64,000 nucleotides of DNA from CAJBVG01 sp943371235 (GTDB lineage Bacteria; Bacteroidota; Bacteroidia; Sphingobacteriales; Sphingobacteriaceae), in the NCBI GenBank assembly GCA_943371235.1, contig CALRTZ010000004.1, positions 31,658-95,657 on the forward strand. Reading direction: 5' to 3'. How positions within the stretch are numbered: position 1 is the stretch's first letter; every line of letters begins with the position of its first letter. The position numbers and the translations under genes were made by a program. The notes under the pieces were generated by a model, which saw only the letters and a list, made by a program, of their open reading frames with translations, made no database searches and was not told the origin of the DNA. This document shows, piece after piece, positions 7,677 to 17,416 of this stretch.

Positions 7677-8836
7677 GGTTGGTAATTAAGCCCGTTTTCA
7701 TCATACTTTAAAATAAAAACTAAGCTATTATGTGTACTAGAGTTTTTTTGAGGATAGTAAAAAATACTGGCTAAACCAAAGTAAGGACTTTCTGTTTGGA
7801 ACAAAGTTTTTTTACTCCAATGGTATTTAGTAAGGTAATAAATGGCTTGATCAAATCCTCTAATCGACATTTCTGTGGGCTCTGTTGCAAAATCATTTCT
7901 ATATTTTGATACATAATTGGTAAGGATAGAATCTTCGTAATTTGTATAATAAGAAGAGCTCAGCGTTACTTTATATTTTACATATAAATTGGGGTCGATG
8001 GTTTGGTAATCTAACCATTTTGGATGCACCAAAAGAGTAATAGGGTATTGATCTTTTAACCCTTCTAAATATTTAAATAAGTTAATGGCATAGGCTTGGT
8101 CGGCAGATGGAATAAGCAAATAATTTTCCTTTGTTTTAGATAAATTTCCTTCAATAACCGAATATCCTTTTTGACTCGTTAAAATTTCTTTTTTAGAAAT
8201 TTTAACGGAAGTACTGTCGAGGTATTTTTCTACTACTTTAGAATAACGAGATTCTGCTAACAAGCCGCTTCGAACTATTAATAAGTTATTGCTTAACTTT
8301 TTTTGATAAAAATACCTTGCCATGTTATAAGCATGATTCTCTAACGTATTATTAGACATAATAATATCTGTTTTACTCGTACCATTAATAAATAAAGGAG
8401 ATATAGGAGAAATCACTTTCCCTTTTAGTATTTTATTTTTCTTTAATAAAACCTGAATTTCATTTGGTAAAAACGGGCCTACAATAAAATCAGCAAGTAT
8501 TAAAAAAGGATCGGAAGCAAGCATTTTTATTTGATTGGTATCCGATTGAGTATCGAATACTTTTATATCAAATGTATATCCAAATTTACTTAACGAATCT
8601 ACTGCTATTTTAAAACCACGATAATAATCGATGCCTAAATTAGAAAACTCAAAAGCTTTTTGATCGAGTACAGCATCTGCATCTAAATTCTGAAAATTTA
8701 AAGGCAAGAGTAATGCTATTTTATAATGTTTATCTTTTGCTTCAACAGTATAAAAACTAAAAAGAAAAATTAGAAGGCCAATAAATTTAAGCTTATTCCC
8801 ACTCAATTGTTGCTGGAGGTTTCGAACTAATGTCAT
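7673..8836 (-). CDS. exported protein with type 1 periplasmic-binding fold
   Basis: A 387-residue protein with an N-terminal hydrophobic segment (FIGLLIFLFSFYTVEA) followed by KDKHYKIALLLPLNF. The segment YYRGFKIAVDSLSKFGY and later VGPFLPNEI, RGFDQAIYYL are typical of type 1 periplasmic-binding (LIVB/LpoA-like) domains. Bacteroidota often encode a LysM-plus-PBP1 protein next to guaA; this copy has no LysM domain. The ATG at 8836 overlaps guaA by 44 bases. An in-frame TTG at 8806 would give a more usual signal peptide, so the start is uncertain. The ligand is unknown; a cell-wall role rather than ABC transport is suggested by the lack of transporter genes. Confidence 0.7.
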   Translation of the reverse strand: MTLVRNLQQQLSGNKLKFIGLLIFLFSFYTVEAKDKHYKIALLLPLNFQNLDADAVLDQKAFEFSNLGIDYYRGFKIAVDSLSKFGYTFDIKVFDTQSDTNQIKMLASDPFLILADFIVGPFLPNEIQVLLKKNKILKGKVISPISPLFINGTSKTDIIMSNNTLENHAYNMARYFYQKKLSNNLLIVRSGLLAESRYSKVVEKYLDSTSVKISKKEILTSQKGYSVIEGNLSKTKENYLLIPSADQAYAINLFKYLEGLKDQYPITLLVHPKWLDYQTIDPNLYVKYKVTLSSSYYTNYEDSILTNYVSKYRNDFATEPTEMSIRGFDQAIYYLTKYHWSKKTLFQTESPYFGLASIFYYPQKNSSTHNSLVFILKYDENGLNYQP

Positions 8837-10322
8837 ATACTACACGGTTTACCCCTTTTACTTTATTTATAATGTCGTTAGATATTTTTGCTAATAAATC
8901 ATAGGGTAAATGACACCAATCGGCAGTCATTCCATCCACAGATTCTACTGCACGCAGTGCAATAACATTTTCATACGTACGCTCATCTCCCATTACCCCT
9001 ACAGATTGTATAGGTAAAAAGATGGCACCTGCTTGCCAAACCTTATCATACCATCCAGAATTTTTTAAATTCTCAATATAAATTGCATCTGCTTCTTGTA
9101 AGGTAGCAATTTTTTCTTTGGTAATTTCACCCAAAATACGAATGGCTAAACCCGGTCCTGGGAAAGGATGTCTGTTTAATATTTTCGGGTCGATGCCTAA
9201 GCTGTGGCCTACTCTACGTACCTCGTCTTTAAACAACGTATTAAGAGGTTCCACCACTTTTAATTTCATATAATCTGGCAATCCACCCACGTTGTGGTGA
9301 GATTTAATAGTTGCCGAAGGACCTTTAACCGAAACCGATTCTATAACATCGGGGTAAATAGTGCCTTGACCCAACCATTTCGCATTTTCTACTGTATGAG
9401 AAGCTTCATCAAACACATCAATAAATACCTTACCAATTGCTTTACGCTTCTTTTCTGGGTCGCTTAAACCTTTTAACTCCGCATAAAATAGTTCTTTTGA
9501 ATCTACCCCACGAACATTTAAGCCCATGTGTTTATACGATTCCAATACTTCTTCGAATTCATTCTTCCTTAACAAACCATTGTCAACAAAAATGCAATGT
9601 AAATTTGTGCCAATAGCTTTATGTAATAATACAGCAGCTACCGAAGAATCTACTCCACCAGATAAGCCTAGTATCACTTTGTCATCGCCAATTTTATTCT
9701 TTAAGTCTGTTATAGTTGTTTCAATAAATGCATCAGGTGTCCAATCTTGTTTACAACCACAAATACCTACCAAAAAATTGTATAACAAATGTTTGCCTTC
9801 TGTTGAATGGGTAACCTCTGGGTGAAATTGTATACCATATGTATTTGTATCTTTAATATGGTATGCAGCAACTTTTACAGAATCTGTACTCGCAATAATT
9901 TCGAAATTAGGGGGAACTTCAGATATAGTATCACCATGCGACATCCAAACTTGAGAATTCGGACTAACCGCGGCTAATAAATCATTCTCATGTTTTACAA
10001 AACTAAGGTTAGCTCTACCATACTCACGAATTTTAGAAGGCATTACGTTACCACCCGATTTTTGAGCGATTAATTGAGCACCGTAGCATACACCTAATAG
10101 AGGGAATTTTGCAGCTATACTCTGAAAATCAACTTCTGGAGCATTCTCTTCACGCACAGAATGCGGACTTCCCGAAAGAATCACTCCTTTAACATCTTCA
10201 TTAAAATTAGGAACTTTATTGTATGGATGTATTTCGCAATAAATATTGAGTTCTCTTACTCTACGGGCAATCAGCTGTGTAAACTGAGATCCAAAATCGA
10301 GGATGATTATTTTTTCAGACAT
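8793..10322 (-). CDS. guaA: GMP synthase (glutamine-hydrolysing)
   Basis: A 509-residue enzyme converting XMP to GMP with glutamine and ATP. The class I amidotransferase domain has nucleophile C79 (LLGVCYGAQ) and catalytic H168 and E170 (GIQFHPEV). The ATP pyrophosphatase domain has the PP-loop LSGGVDSS at 220-227. The C-terminal dimerisation domain ends with the family motif KPPATIEWE. The domain set is complete. It is the first gene of guaA/PBP-like/rsmB-like on the minus strand. TAACTTTG sits only 4 bases before the ATG, too close to act as its -7 box. Confidence 0.97.
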   Translation of the reverse strand: MSEKIIILDFGSQFTQLIARRVRELNIYCEIHPYNKVPNFNEDVKGVILSGSPHSVREENAPEVDFQSIAAKFPLLGVCYGAQLIAQKSGGNVMPSKIREYGRANLSFVKHENDLLAAVSPNSQVWMSHGDTISEVPPNFEIIASTDSVKVAAYHIKDTNTYGIQFHPEVTHSTEGKHLLYNFLVGICGCKQDWTPDAFIETTITDLKNKIGDDKVILGLSGGVDSSVAAVLLHKAIGTNLHCIFVDNGLLRKNEFEEVLESYKHMGLNVRGVDSKELFYAELKGLSDPEKKRKAIGKVFIDVFDEASHTVENAKWLGQGTIYPDVIESVSVKGPSATIKSHHNVGGLPDYMKLKVVEPLNTLFKDEVRRVGHSLGIDPKILNRHPFPGPGLAIRILGEITKEKIATLQEADAIYIENLKNSGWYDKVWQAGAIFLPIQSVGVMGDERTYENVIALRAVESVDGMTADWCHLPYDLLAKISNDIINKVKGVNRVVYDISSKPPATIEWE

Positions 10323-10336
10323 GTTGCAAAGTTAAG

Positions 10337-10379
10337 ATAAATGTGCAAATGTATAGATGTGCAAATGCGTAAATTTGAA
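10337..10379. repeat. word array ATGTGCAAATG upstream of guaA
   Basis: Three imperfect copies of the word AA(A)TGTGCAAATG separate guaA from the dCMP deaminase gene. Read on the minus strand the array contains TACATTTG (complement of 10346-10353), a perfect match to the -7 consensus, so this array may double as the guaA promoter. The same word builds the hairpin at 51386-51463. Confidence 0.5.
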
Positions 10380-10382
10380 AAC

Positions 10383-10832
10383 TTAGTCGAACTTTATCAC
10401 ATTCACACCAAATTTCTTTAAAAAATCAACCCCTTCATCGCTTGGTAAGCCTTTGTATTCGGCATAAGATTTCTGGAAATACACCTTTTTTATTCCTGAT
10501 GAGAAGATTAATCGAGCACATGATATGCATGGAGAGAGTGTGGTATATAAGGTAGCTCCTTCTAATTGAGAGCCATTTTTTGCAGCAAAAAGGATGGCAT
10601 TTTCTTCAGCATGTAATGCTAATGAACAACTGCCTTTAGAGTCGCGAGGGCAACCTTGCTCTGGCCATTCTTCATCGCAATTATGGGTGCCCGCTGGAGG
10701 GCCATTATAACCGATTGAAATAATTCGTGTATCCTTTACCAAAACTGCACCTACCTGAGCCTTTATGCAATGAGAGCGCAGCGCTAAATCGCCAGCAAGT
10801 TTCATAAAGATTGAATCGAAAGTAGGACGCAT
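10383..10832 (-). CDS. dCMP deaminase family protein
   Basis: A 149-residue zinc-dependent cytidine/deoxycytidylate deaminase. H74-A75-E76 (ALHAEENAI) supplies the zinc ligand and proton shuttle, and C102 and C105 (SPCISCARL) complete the site. The long insertion THNCDEEWPEQGCPRD is typical of dCMP deaminases such as ComEB, which make dUMP for thymidylate synthesis. The frame stays open 32 codons upstream, but that stretch (NSQLTTHNSQF) is a translated word array, so MRPTFDSIF at 10832 was taken as the start. It is preceded by two word arrays and diverges from the LysE-type gene. Confidence 0.88.
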   Translation of the reverse strand: MRPTFDSIFMKLAGDLALRSHCIKAQVGAVLVKDTRIISIGYNGPPAGTHNCDEEWPEQGCPRDSKGSCSLALHAEENAILFAAKNGSQLEGATLYTTLSPCISCARLIFSSGIKKVYFQKSYAEYKGLPSDEGVDFLKKFGVNVIKFD

Positions 10833-10833
10833 A

Positions 10834-10869
10834 TTGAATTGTGAGTTGTGAGTTGTGAGTTGTGAATTA
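10834..10869. repeat. GTGAATT/GTGAGTT heptamer array
   Basis: About five 7-base units (GAATTGT, GAGTTGT x3, GAATTAA) lie directly before the dCMP deaminase start. It is the same heptamer as at 6361, 17417, 57193 and 57686. Translated on the minus strand it reads NSQLTTHNSQF, which explains the spurious N-terminal extension of the deaminase frame. Confidence 0.65.
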
Positions 10870-10924
10870 ACAAAGTAATAATAATTTGCCAAGATATACA
10901 AATGTTCCAAATAGCAATACATAT

Positions 10925-10966
10925 CCACATGAGCATACTAGCACATGAGCATATGAGCAAATGAAC
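10925..10966. repeat. word array ACATGAGCATACTAGC
   Basis: Five imperfect copies of CACATGAG / GCATATGAG / CTAGCACATGAG lie in the divergent gap between the dCMP deaminase and the LysE-type gene. They share the TAGCACA core with arrays at 3521, 40785 and 51001. Confidence 0.5.
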
Positions 10967-11008
10967 AGGAATTTTATATATTGAAAAATATTATGCATTT
11001 TAGCAGAG

Positions 11009-11635
11009 ATGTTAATCAAAATAATACTTGGCGGAATGAGTGCAGGATTAATCATGACTTTCATGACAGGTCCAGCTTTTTTTGCACTCATTAGAACTAG
11101 CATTCAAAAAGGATTTTTGTCGGGAGCTCTCTTTGCATTAGGAGTATTTATGGCCGATACTTTTTTTGTAGCTACCACTTTTTTAGGGGCCAGTTTAATT
11201 ACCCTTGCAGAGAATAATCAGAAATATATCGCAATAATTGGAGGCTTATTCATTATCATTATTGGATATAAATATTTAACCAAAAAAGTTGAAGATGAAA
11301 AAGAAGAAGAGATAACGGTAAGTTCAAAACTTAAAAATACTGGTTATTTTTTCAAAGGATTATTAATGAATCTACTAAACCCAGGCATGTTGTTTTATTG
11401 GATAGGCTTAGTAAGTTATTTAGGCACTAATGCAGATTATACTTCAGACGATATTAAATTATTTATTTTTTGTTCAATGATTACTGTGCTAAGCACAGAC
11501 TTAGCAAAAGCCTATTTTGCTAGTAAAGTCCGCCATCTATTCAGTAAAAATGTAGTACAGTGGATGAATAGAGTAGTTGGCTCTGCATTAATTGTATTCG
11601 CCTTGGTTATGATTGTTAAAGTATTCTTTTTTTAA
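11009..11635 (+). CDS. LysE/RhtB family amino-acid exporter
   Basis: A 208-residue inner-membrane protein with about six hydrophobic segments. The N-terminal signature GGMSAGLIMTFMTGPAFFAL matches the LysE-family GxxxxxxPGP(A)-type first helix, and NLLNPGMLFYWIG is the conserved mid-protein NP motif. A charged cytoplasmic loop (KKVEDEKEEE) sits between helices 3 and 4. Members export amino acids or related compounds by proton exchange; the substrate cannot be read from sequence. It ends 2 bases before the next gene, so it is probably co-transcribed with the two DUF3857-type genes. Confidence 0.85.
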   Translation: MLIKIILGGMSAGLIMTFMTGPAFFALIRTSIQKGFLSGALFALGVFMADTFFVATTFLGASLITLAENNQKYIAIIGGLFIIIIGYKYLTKKVEDEKEEEITVSSKLKNTGYFFKGLLMNLLNPGMLFYWIGLVSYLGTNADYTSDDIKLFIFCSMITVLSTDLAKAYFASKVRHLFSKNVVQWMNRVVGSALIVFALVMIVKVFFF

Positions 11636-11637
11636 CA

Positions 11638-13458
11638 ATGCATAAAATTAAGTTCCTATTAGTTCTTATTTGTTTGAGTGGCATAAGTTATGCCAACGTG
11701 GGTGCCAAGTATTCATTGTATCAACAAATTTATACCGTAAACGGTAACACTAAATCATTTAAAAAAGAAATAAATGCCAAAGGAGCTTTTAAGGATAAAA
11801 GCTATTCGGCTTTTGTTTACTTTGGAGAACTAGAAAAAGTTGAAAGCATTAATGCCTATCAAAAAACAAACAATAAGAAAAAGAAGCTAAGTAAAAACAA
11901 TATTTACAAAAGCGATTTACTACCTGATAATTTTTTTGATGGATATAGTGCATATAAATTAGATTTTGTAAATGATCGCAATTTAAGTCAAGAGTTTGAA
12001 TTTAATGTTAGCATGCTGAATACCGAGTTATTCTGCATTTCTAGAATCTACTTTCTCCAAACTGAATATTATAGTGTAGATACTGCTGAAAGTATTGTGA
12101 AGGTTCCAAAAGAATATTACTTACTTATAGATTTTGAAGATGTAAAAAAGATTGAAAATTTAACCATAGACAGTACAATTACCAGCACCGAAAAAATTTA
12201 CACCTTCAGAAAAATATTTAACACCTCTAACAAATCAACAATACCAAATAAAAAAGAGCATAAGTATGAATATTACGCAATACGAGTATTAGTTTGCCCA
12301 GAAAAAGAAAACCCTTACACCTATTTTAATAATTGGTATCAAAACCTAATCAATAGTATAACTCCTTCTACAAATTATAAAAGTGTATGTGATAGTATTG
12401 CAAAAATACATTCAAACAAAGACAGTATAATTAAACATATATTCAAATTCGTAACGAAAAAAATTAGATATATAGATATTGAAAATGGTATAAATGCATT
12501 TAGACCTAGGCCATCAGATGATGTCTTATACAAACAGCAAGGTGATTGTAAAGACATGGCTTTATTATTAACTAATATGTATACCTATTTAGGTTTCGAT
12601 GCTTCAATTGCCTTATCTTCAACATTAAGTAACGAATTTCAATTTAACTTCCCCACATTAGCCAGTGCAGATCATGTAATATGTGTGTTAAAATATAATG
12701 ATAAATATTACTATTTAGACGCCACTGAACGCTTAGGCAAGTACGATCAACCAAGCCAACAAATACAAGAAACGAAAGCAATGATTAGCAAGCCCAGTGC
12801 TGCGCAAATAATTGACATTCCGAAAATGGATGGTCCCTTTAATTCAACAACCTCAATTTTTAACATAAAAATTGATCAAGGAAAAATAAAAGGAACATTT
12901 GATAATGAATATAAAGGATACAGTAAGATTTTTATAGAGAACATTACTGAAAATTATTCTACAACAAAATCAAAACAACTATTAAAAAAATACTACCAGG
13001 ATCGGAATTACAATATTTCATTTGCCAATATTGAATATTTGAAAAAAAATGAATCCATAAATATTAGTGGTGAAATTGATTTAAATCCAACAGTTTTAAC
13101 AAAAGTTGAAAATAAAACATTTTTCAATTTCAACTTTAGCCCATTTATACATACGTTCGATAAAGAAATTGATTCTACAGAAAACTACCCTATATATCGC
13201 ACAACAAATAATAAAAACACGCTAATTATTGAGTTCCCATTCAACATAAATAGAGTAGAAAGTTTATATTCTAATTTTAAGCATACCGAAAATAATATAG
13301 TATATAGTTTTAATGTTACGCACCAGAAAAACAAACTTATTATAGAATACAAATATGAAAATCCGTATGTGATATTAACTAAAGATATTATCCCTAGCTA
13401 TAATAAAATAAATCTATCCATATTAAAAACACTTAATCATGAAATCATTATTTACTAG
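11638..13458 (+). CDS. exported transglutaminase-like protein with DUF3857-type N-terminus
   Basis: A 606-residue protein with a signal peptide (MHKIKFLLVLICLSGISYA). The N-terminal 200 residues are beta-rich and DUF3857-like. The transglutaminase core carries a full Cys-His-Asp triad: C304 in GDCKDMALL, H346 in ADHVICV and D361 in YYLDATER. A beta-rich DUF3858-like C-terminus follows. Such proteins are exported to the periplasm; the substrate is unknown and they may act as proteases or crosslinking enzymes. Its 3' end overlaps the next gene by 20 bases. The product is unusually rich in Lys, Asn and Ile. Confidence 0.82.
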   Translation: MHKIKFLLVLICLSGISYANVGAKYSLYQQIYTVNGNTKSFKKEINAKGAFKDKSYSAFVYFGELEKVESINAYQKTNNKKKKLSKNNIYKSDLLPDNFFDGYSAYKLDFVNDRNLSQEFEFNVSMLNTELFCISRIYFLQTEYYSVDTAESIVKVPKEYYLLIDFEDVKKIENLTIDSTITSTEKIYTFRKIFNTSNKSTIPNKKEHKYEYYAIRVLVCPEKENPYTYFNNWYQNLINSITPSTNYKSVCDSIAKIHSNKDSIIKHIFKFVTKKIRYIDIENGINAFRPRPSDDVLYKQQGDCKDMALLLTNMYTYLGFDASIALSSTLSNEFQFNFPTLASADHVICVLKYNDKYYYLDATERLGKYDQPSQQIQETKAMISKPSAAQIIDIPKMDGPFNSTTSIFNIKIDQGKIKGTFDNEYKGYSKIFIENITENYSTTKSKQLLKKYYQDRNYNISFANIEYLKKNESINISGEIDLNPTVLTKVENKTFFNFNFSPFIHTFDKEIDSTENYPIYRTTNNKNTLIIEFPFNINRVESLYSNFKHTENNIVYSFNVTHQKNKLIIEYKYENPYVILTKDIIPSYNKINLSILKTLNHEIIIY

Positions 13459-15454
13459 TATACTAGTTATTGCAATTACAATTCAAGCTGGTTATGCACA
13501 ACTAAAAGTGAAGGAGCATGTATGGCTTCCTGCAAGTCCTACTACTAATATTCCCGACTCGTTAACAGACAATGATGCTGTTATGGTACACATGCAGCAT
13601 GATATAAAAAACAATTTAGATCTTAGCGCTGGGAAAATATATAATATCGAAAGTATACGTGTTAGAGTTAAAATTTACACACAATTTGGTTTAGAAGAAT
13701 ATTCAATATGCTCAATAAATAAAGGTAAATATAGCTCTATAACTAAATTTGACGCTCGTACCATAAAACAAGATGGTCGTATTGTGGATTTAACATCTTC
13801 GGAAATTAAAATATTAGAAATTAAAGAAGACTCAGAACGAGATGGATTTGAGAACATCAGAATTTCTATACCTGGAGTTGAAATTGGAGATGAAGTTGAA
13901 ATAATATATGCACTAGAGAATGAGGGATTTATAACAGGTAGAGATGTACATTTGTATACAGATATTCCAACACTGAAATCAGTTTTTTCTTATACTACAG
14001 ACAATTCGGTGGTTACTGATTTTAGAATGTATAATGATTTACCAGATCCTGTAATTAAAAGAGCCATGAATGATGCTGTATTTACATGGACACTCACAAA
14101 TTTAGAAGGCTTAGGAGATCAATATTCATCGGACTTTACAGAATCCTTACCTTTTATAAGATTTGCTGTTCGTAAAGTAATTGTAAATGGAAGACCACTA
14201 GAGGGCTTAGCAAAATGGGGTATTTTAAATAATGATTGGGCTGAAATTTATGACAATTATGCAAATGTATATACCAATGTAAACTTTTTAGACTCTTACA
14301 AAGGAGTGAGTTACAATGGTTATATGAAAAAATTTAGAGCTGCAAATGCAAACTTAACTACCGATCAGTTGGTAGAAAAACTAGTTAATTACATCAATGA
14401 TTCATTAGAAATAGTAAATACAAGTGATGAATTTACTTCCAAATCGGCGATGTATTATATTAATACGAAAAAAATTGATGAAAAAAACATTCACAATTTA
14501 ATTAAGAATTACTTATCAGAAAACAATATAAAGTTTTACATCGTTTTTGCGAGAGATCGTGTGGAAGGCAAAATGGATATTGCTTTTGCATCAGGTAATA
14601 TGATTACAGATGTGTTTTATGCATCTCAAGATACTGCAGGCAATGTAAGGTTTATTTATCCTTCAAATACTAGTAAAAAATATCATTTAGACGAATTACC
14701 ATATAGAATTTTAGGAACAGAGGCCATCATGGTTTCACGCAAAACTAACAATTCATTAAAAACAGATGTAAATAAGATTAGGATTCCCGGTTATGAAGCC
14801 AATATAAATACTAGAACTTCTATGGTTAATATTAAAGTGAATTTAGCTGGCGGTGAATCTACATTCAAAAGTAAAAATACGTTCAATGGTAGTTTTTCTA
14901 ATAGATATAGAAATTATGTGTTAAACGCTTTAGAAGAAGATGATAAAAACAAATCTCTTGCAGAAAATTTCGATATAAACGATGCTTATAAAATTGACAC
15001 TTTTTCTGTAGATAAAAATGAAAATATATTTCCATATGGATTTGGTTTCAATTACCAAGGTAATGTAACTATTGGCATGCAAAAAATAGATAATACCACC
15101 TACTCTATTCCATTACAAGGTTTAATAGATCATTATACGTTAAAAACTACAGACAATAATAGGATATTAAGCTACCATTGCCCATTTAAATATATAGATA
15201 CATATAAGGTTTATTTGCAATTTGATAAATCTGTAGAATTACTAGAAAATAATTTAGAGGAATTATGGGTATTTAATGCCATAGGAAATTACATGGTTAG
15301 TGTAAAAAATGTGAATGATAAAATCTTATTGGTAGAATCAAAACTAGATTTAAGGAAAGATAAATTGAAGCCTGAGGAGTATAAAGTGTTGTATAATACG
15401 AATGAAAATATCAAAAAAACTTCACAGGCAAGGATATTATTTAAAACGCTCTAA
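13439..15454 (+). CDS. exported DUF3857 protein with degenerate transglutaminase domain
   Basis: A 671-residue protein with a signal peptide (MKSLFTSILVIAITIQAGYAQ) and a clear DUF3857 domain (EYSICSINKGKYSSITKFDA through GVEIGDEVEIIYALENEG). The region where the transglutaminase Cys should lie, about 333-375, reads YYINTKKIDEKNIHNLIKN: there is no GDCKD motif and no obvious His. The enzyme therefore looks catalytically dead. It is translated from an ATG inside the previous gene (20-base overlap), so it is made with the intact paralogue and may be its partner or a binding subunit. That pairing is inferred from gene order only. Confidence 0.8.
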   Translation: MKSLFTSILVIAITIQAGYAQLKVKEHVWLPASPTTNIPDSLTDNDAVMVHMQHDIKNNLDLSAGKIYNIESIRVRVKIYTQFGLEEYSICSINKGKYSSITKFDARTIKQDGRIVDLTSSEIKILEIKEDSERDGFENIRISIPGVEIGDEVEIIYALENEGFITGRDVHLYTDIPTLKSVFSYTTDNSVVTDFRMYNDLPDPVIKRAMNDAVFTWTLTNLEGLGDQYSSDFTESLPFIRFAVRKVIVNGRPLEGLAKWGILNNDWAEIYDNYANVYTNVNFLDSYKGVSYNGYMKKFRAANANLTTDQLVEKLVNYINDSLEIVNTSDEFTSKSAMYYINTKKIDEKNIHNLIKNYLSENNIKFYIVFARDRVEGKMDIAFASGNMITDVFYASQDTAGNVRFIYPSNTSKKYHLDELPYRILGTEAIMVSRKTNNSLKTDVNKIRIPGYEANINTRTSMVNIKVNLAGGESTFKSKNTFNGSFSNRYRNYVLNALEEDDKNKSLAENFDINDAYKIDTFSVDKNENIFPYGFGFNYQGNVTIGMQKIDNTTYSIPLQGLIDHYTLKTTDNNRILSYHCPFKYIDTYKVYLQFDKSVELLENNLEELWVFNAIGNYMVSVKNVNDKILLVESKLDLRKDKLKPEEYKVLYNTNENIKKTSQARILFKTL

Positions 15455-15482
15455 TTTTACTTTTTTGAATAAATAGTTAGTA

Positions 15483-17384
15483 TTAATAAGCGCGTTTATT
15501 ATTTCCTTCCACATAATTAATAAACGCGTTATTAACTACGCGCATACCTCCTGGTGTTGGGAAATCTCCAGAGAAATACCAATCGCCTAAATTGTCAGGA
15601 CAAGCGTAATGCAAGTCTTCTAAACTTTGGTATATCACTTCTACTTCTGCATTGATATCGTCGGGTCTTACAATTTCTGCAATCTTTTTAGAAATTTCTT
15701 CAGCCGTAAATGGTCTGTAAATATCTTTTACAAAATTTTCAATTTCCTCTATTGGTAAAAATTGTTGTTTCTTGCAACGTTCATATACATCTTGTATCAA
15801 TGCTTCTTTTCCTTGTTCTTTCAACAACTCTATAGCTGCTGTAAATGCAACAAACTCTCCCATCCTGCTCATGTCTATTCCGTAACAATCTGGATAACGA
15901 ATTTGTGGTGCAGAAGAAACAATGATAATTTTTTTAGGTCCTAATCTATCTAGGATTCTTAATATACTTTGCTTTAAAGTAGTACCCCTAACAATTGAAT
16001 CATCGAGTACCACCAAATTATCTACACCTCGTTTTACAACTCCGTATGTAGTATCATACACATGGGCAACCATGTCTTTTCTATCTGCATCTTGTGTAAT
16101 AAATGTGCGAAGTTTTACATCTTTCAATGTAATTTTATCTACACGAGGCGACAAGCTTAATAACTTTTCTAATTTTTCGTTATCAAGTTCGTGTTGGTGA
16201 TTAATAATTTTATCCTTTTGATAATTTCTGATGTATTTATGAACACCCTCTACCATTCCATAATAAGCTACTTCCGCCGTATTAGGGATATATGAGAATA
16301 CTGTGTTTTCGAAATCGTAATCAACCGACTTCAAAATTTTATCTACCAATAATCTACCTAATTGCTTCCGCTCTCTATAAATAGAGGCATCGTTCCCTCT
16401 AGAGAAATAGATACGTTCAAAAGAACAGGCTTTTTTCTCTACAGGTTCTTTAAACATTTGCATCGAAGTATGTCCATTCTTTTTAATTATTAAAGCATGG
16501 CCTGGTTCAACTTCTTTTATTTCATCAATTGGTATATTAAACGCAGTTTGAATAGCAGGTCTCTCTGAGGTAACCACTACCACTTCTTCATCTTCATAAT
16601 AAAATGCCGGGCGAATACCTGCCGGGTCGCGCATAACAAAGGCATCTCCATGACCAATCATTCCGCAAATGGTATACCCACCGTCCCAGTTTTTGGCAGA
16701 ACGTGTTAATACATTTGCAACATCTAATTGTTCTGCAATGAGTTTCGTTATTTCAACGTTTCCATGTCCTAATGAACGATAATAATCGAATAATTTTTGA
16801 TTTTCATCGTCTAAGAAATGTCCAATTTTCTCTAAAACAGTAATCGTATCGGCTTTCTCCTTTGGATGCTGACCTAATTCATATAATTGCTCTAATAGCT
16901 CATTCACATTGGTCATATTGAAATTACCCGCTACAATTAAGTTACGCGTAATCCAATTATTCTGACGAAGGAAAGGATGGCATTGTTCTATGTTATTCCC
17001 TCCAAAGGTTCCATATCTAAGGTGACCTAATAATAACTCGCCAGTATAAGGAGCATTATGTTTCAGCCATACAGGATCCATAAAATTTATAGGATCATTG
17101 GCTTCCACTTCAATTAAACGGTTATGTATGTGCTCGAATATTTCAGGAACCGCATTTTTACTAGTAGACCTGTGCCTAGAAATGTATCTTTCCCCAGGAG
17201 CAATGTCCAATTTAATCGTCGCCACACCAGCACCATCTTGCCCGCGGTTCTGTTGTTTCGACATCAGTAAATACAGTTTATTGAGCCCATAAAGAGCCGT
17301 GCCGTATTTTTCTTGGTAAAATGCTAAAGGTTTTTTAAGTCGGATTAATGCGATGCCGCATTCGTGCTTAATTGAATCACTCAT
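15483..17384 (-). CDS. purF: amidophosphoribosyltransferase, long Bacteroidota form
   Basis: A 633-residue enzyme that starts purine synthesis by making phosphoribosylamine from PRPP and glutamine. The class II glutaminase nucleophile is C9, after a short MSDSIKHE propeptide that must be removed. The PRPP motif VVLDDSIVRGTT spans about 459-469. At 633 residues it is longer than the E. coli enzyme (about 500) because of insertions and a C-terminal extension; this length is seen in other Bacteroidota. The frame is open to 17471, but that segment (HNSQFTIHF) is a translated word array, so ATG 17384 was chosen, placing Cys near the N-terminus as needed. It converges with the DUF3857 gene, 28 bases apart. 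Confidence 0.9.
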   Translation of the reverse strand: MSDSIKHECGIALIRLKKPLAFYQEKYGTALYGLNKLYLLMSKQQNRGQDGAGVATIKLDIAPGERYISRHRSTSKNAVPEIFEHIHNRLIEVEANDPINFMDPVWLKHNAPYTGELLLGHLRYGTFGGNNIEQCHPFLRQNNWITRNLIVAGNFNMTNVNELLEQLYELGQHPKEKADTITVLEKIGHFLDDENQKLFDYYRSLGHGNVEITKLIAEQLDVANVLTRSAKNWDGGYTICGMIGHGDAFVMRDPAGIRPAFYYEDEEVVVVTSERPAIQTAFNIPIDEIKEVEPGHALIIKKNGHTSMQMFKEPVEKKACSFERIYFSRGNDASIYRERKQLGRLLVDKILKSVDYDFENTVFSYIPNTAEVAYYGMVEGVHKYIRNYQKDKIINHQHELDNEKLEKLLSLSPRVDKITLKDVKLRTFITQDADRKDMVAHVYDTTYGVVKRGVDNLVVLDDSIVRGTTLKQSILRILDRLGPKKIIIVSSAPQIRYPDCYGIDMSRMGEFVAFTAAIELLKEQGKEALIQDVYERCKKQQFLPIEEIENFVKDIYRPFTAEEISKKIAEIVRPDDINAEVEVIYQSLEDLHYACPDNLGDWYFSGDFPTPGGMRVVNNAFINYVEGNNKRAY

Positions 17385-17416
17385 GGATGTGTCACTAAGG
17401 CACAAATATACGAAAT

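Noticed and set aside
10833..10928. N-terminal extension of the dCMP deaminase
   Set aside because: Encoded by a word array (NSQLTTHNSQF) and absent from the family.
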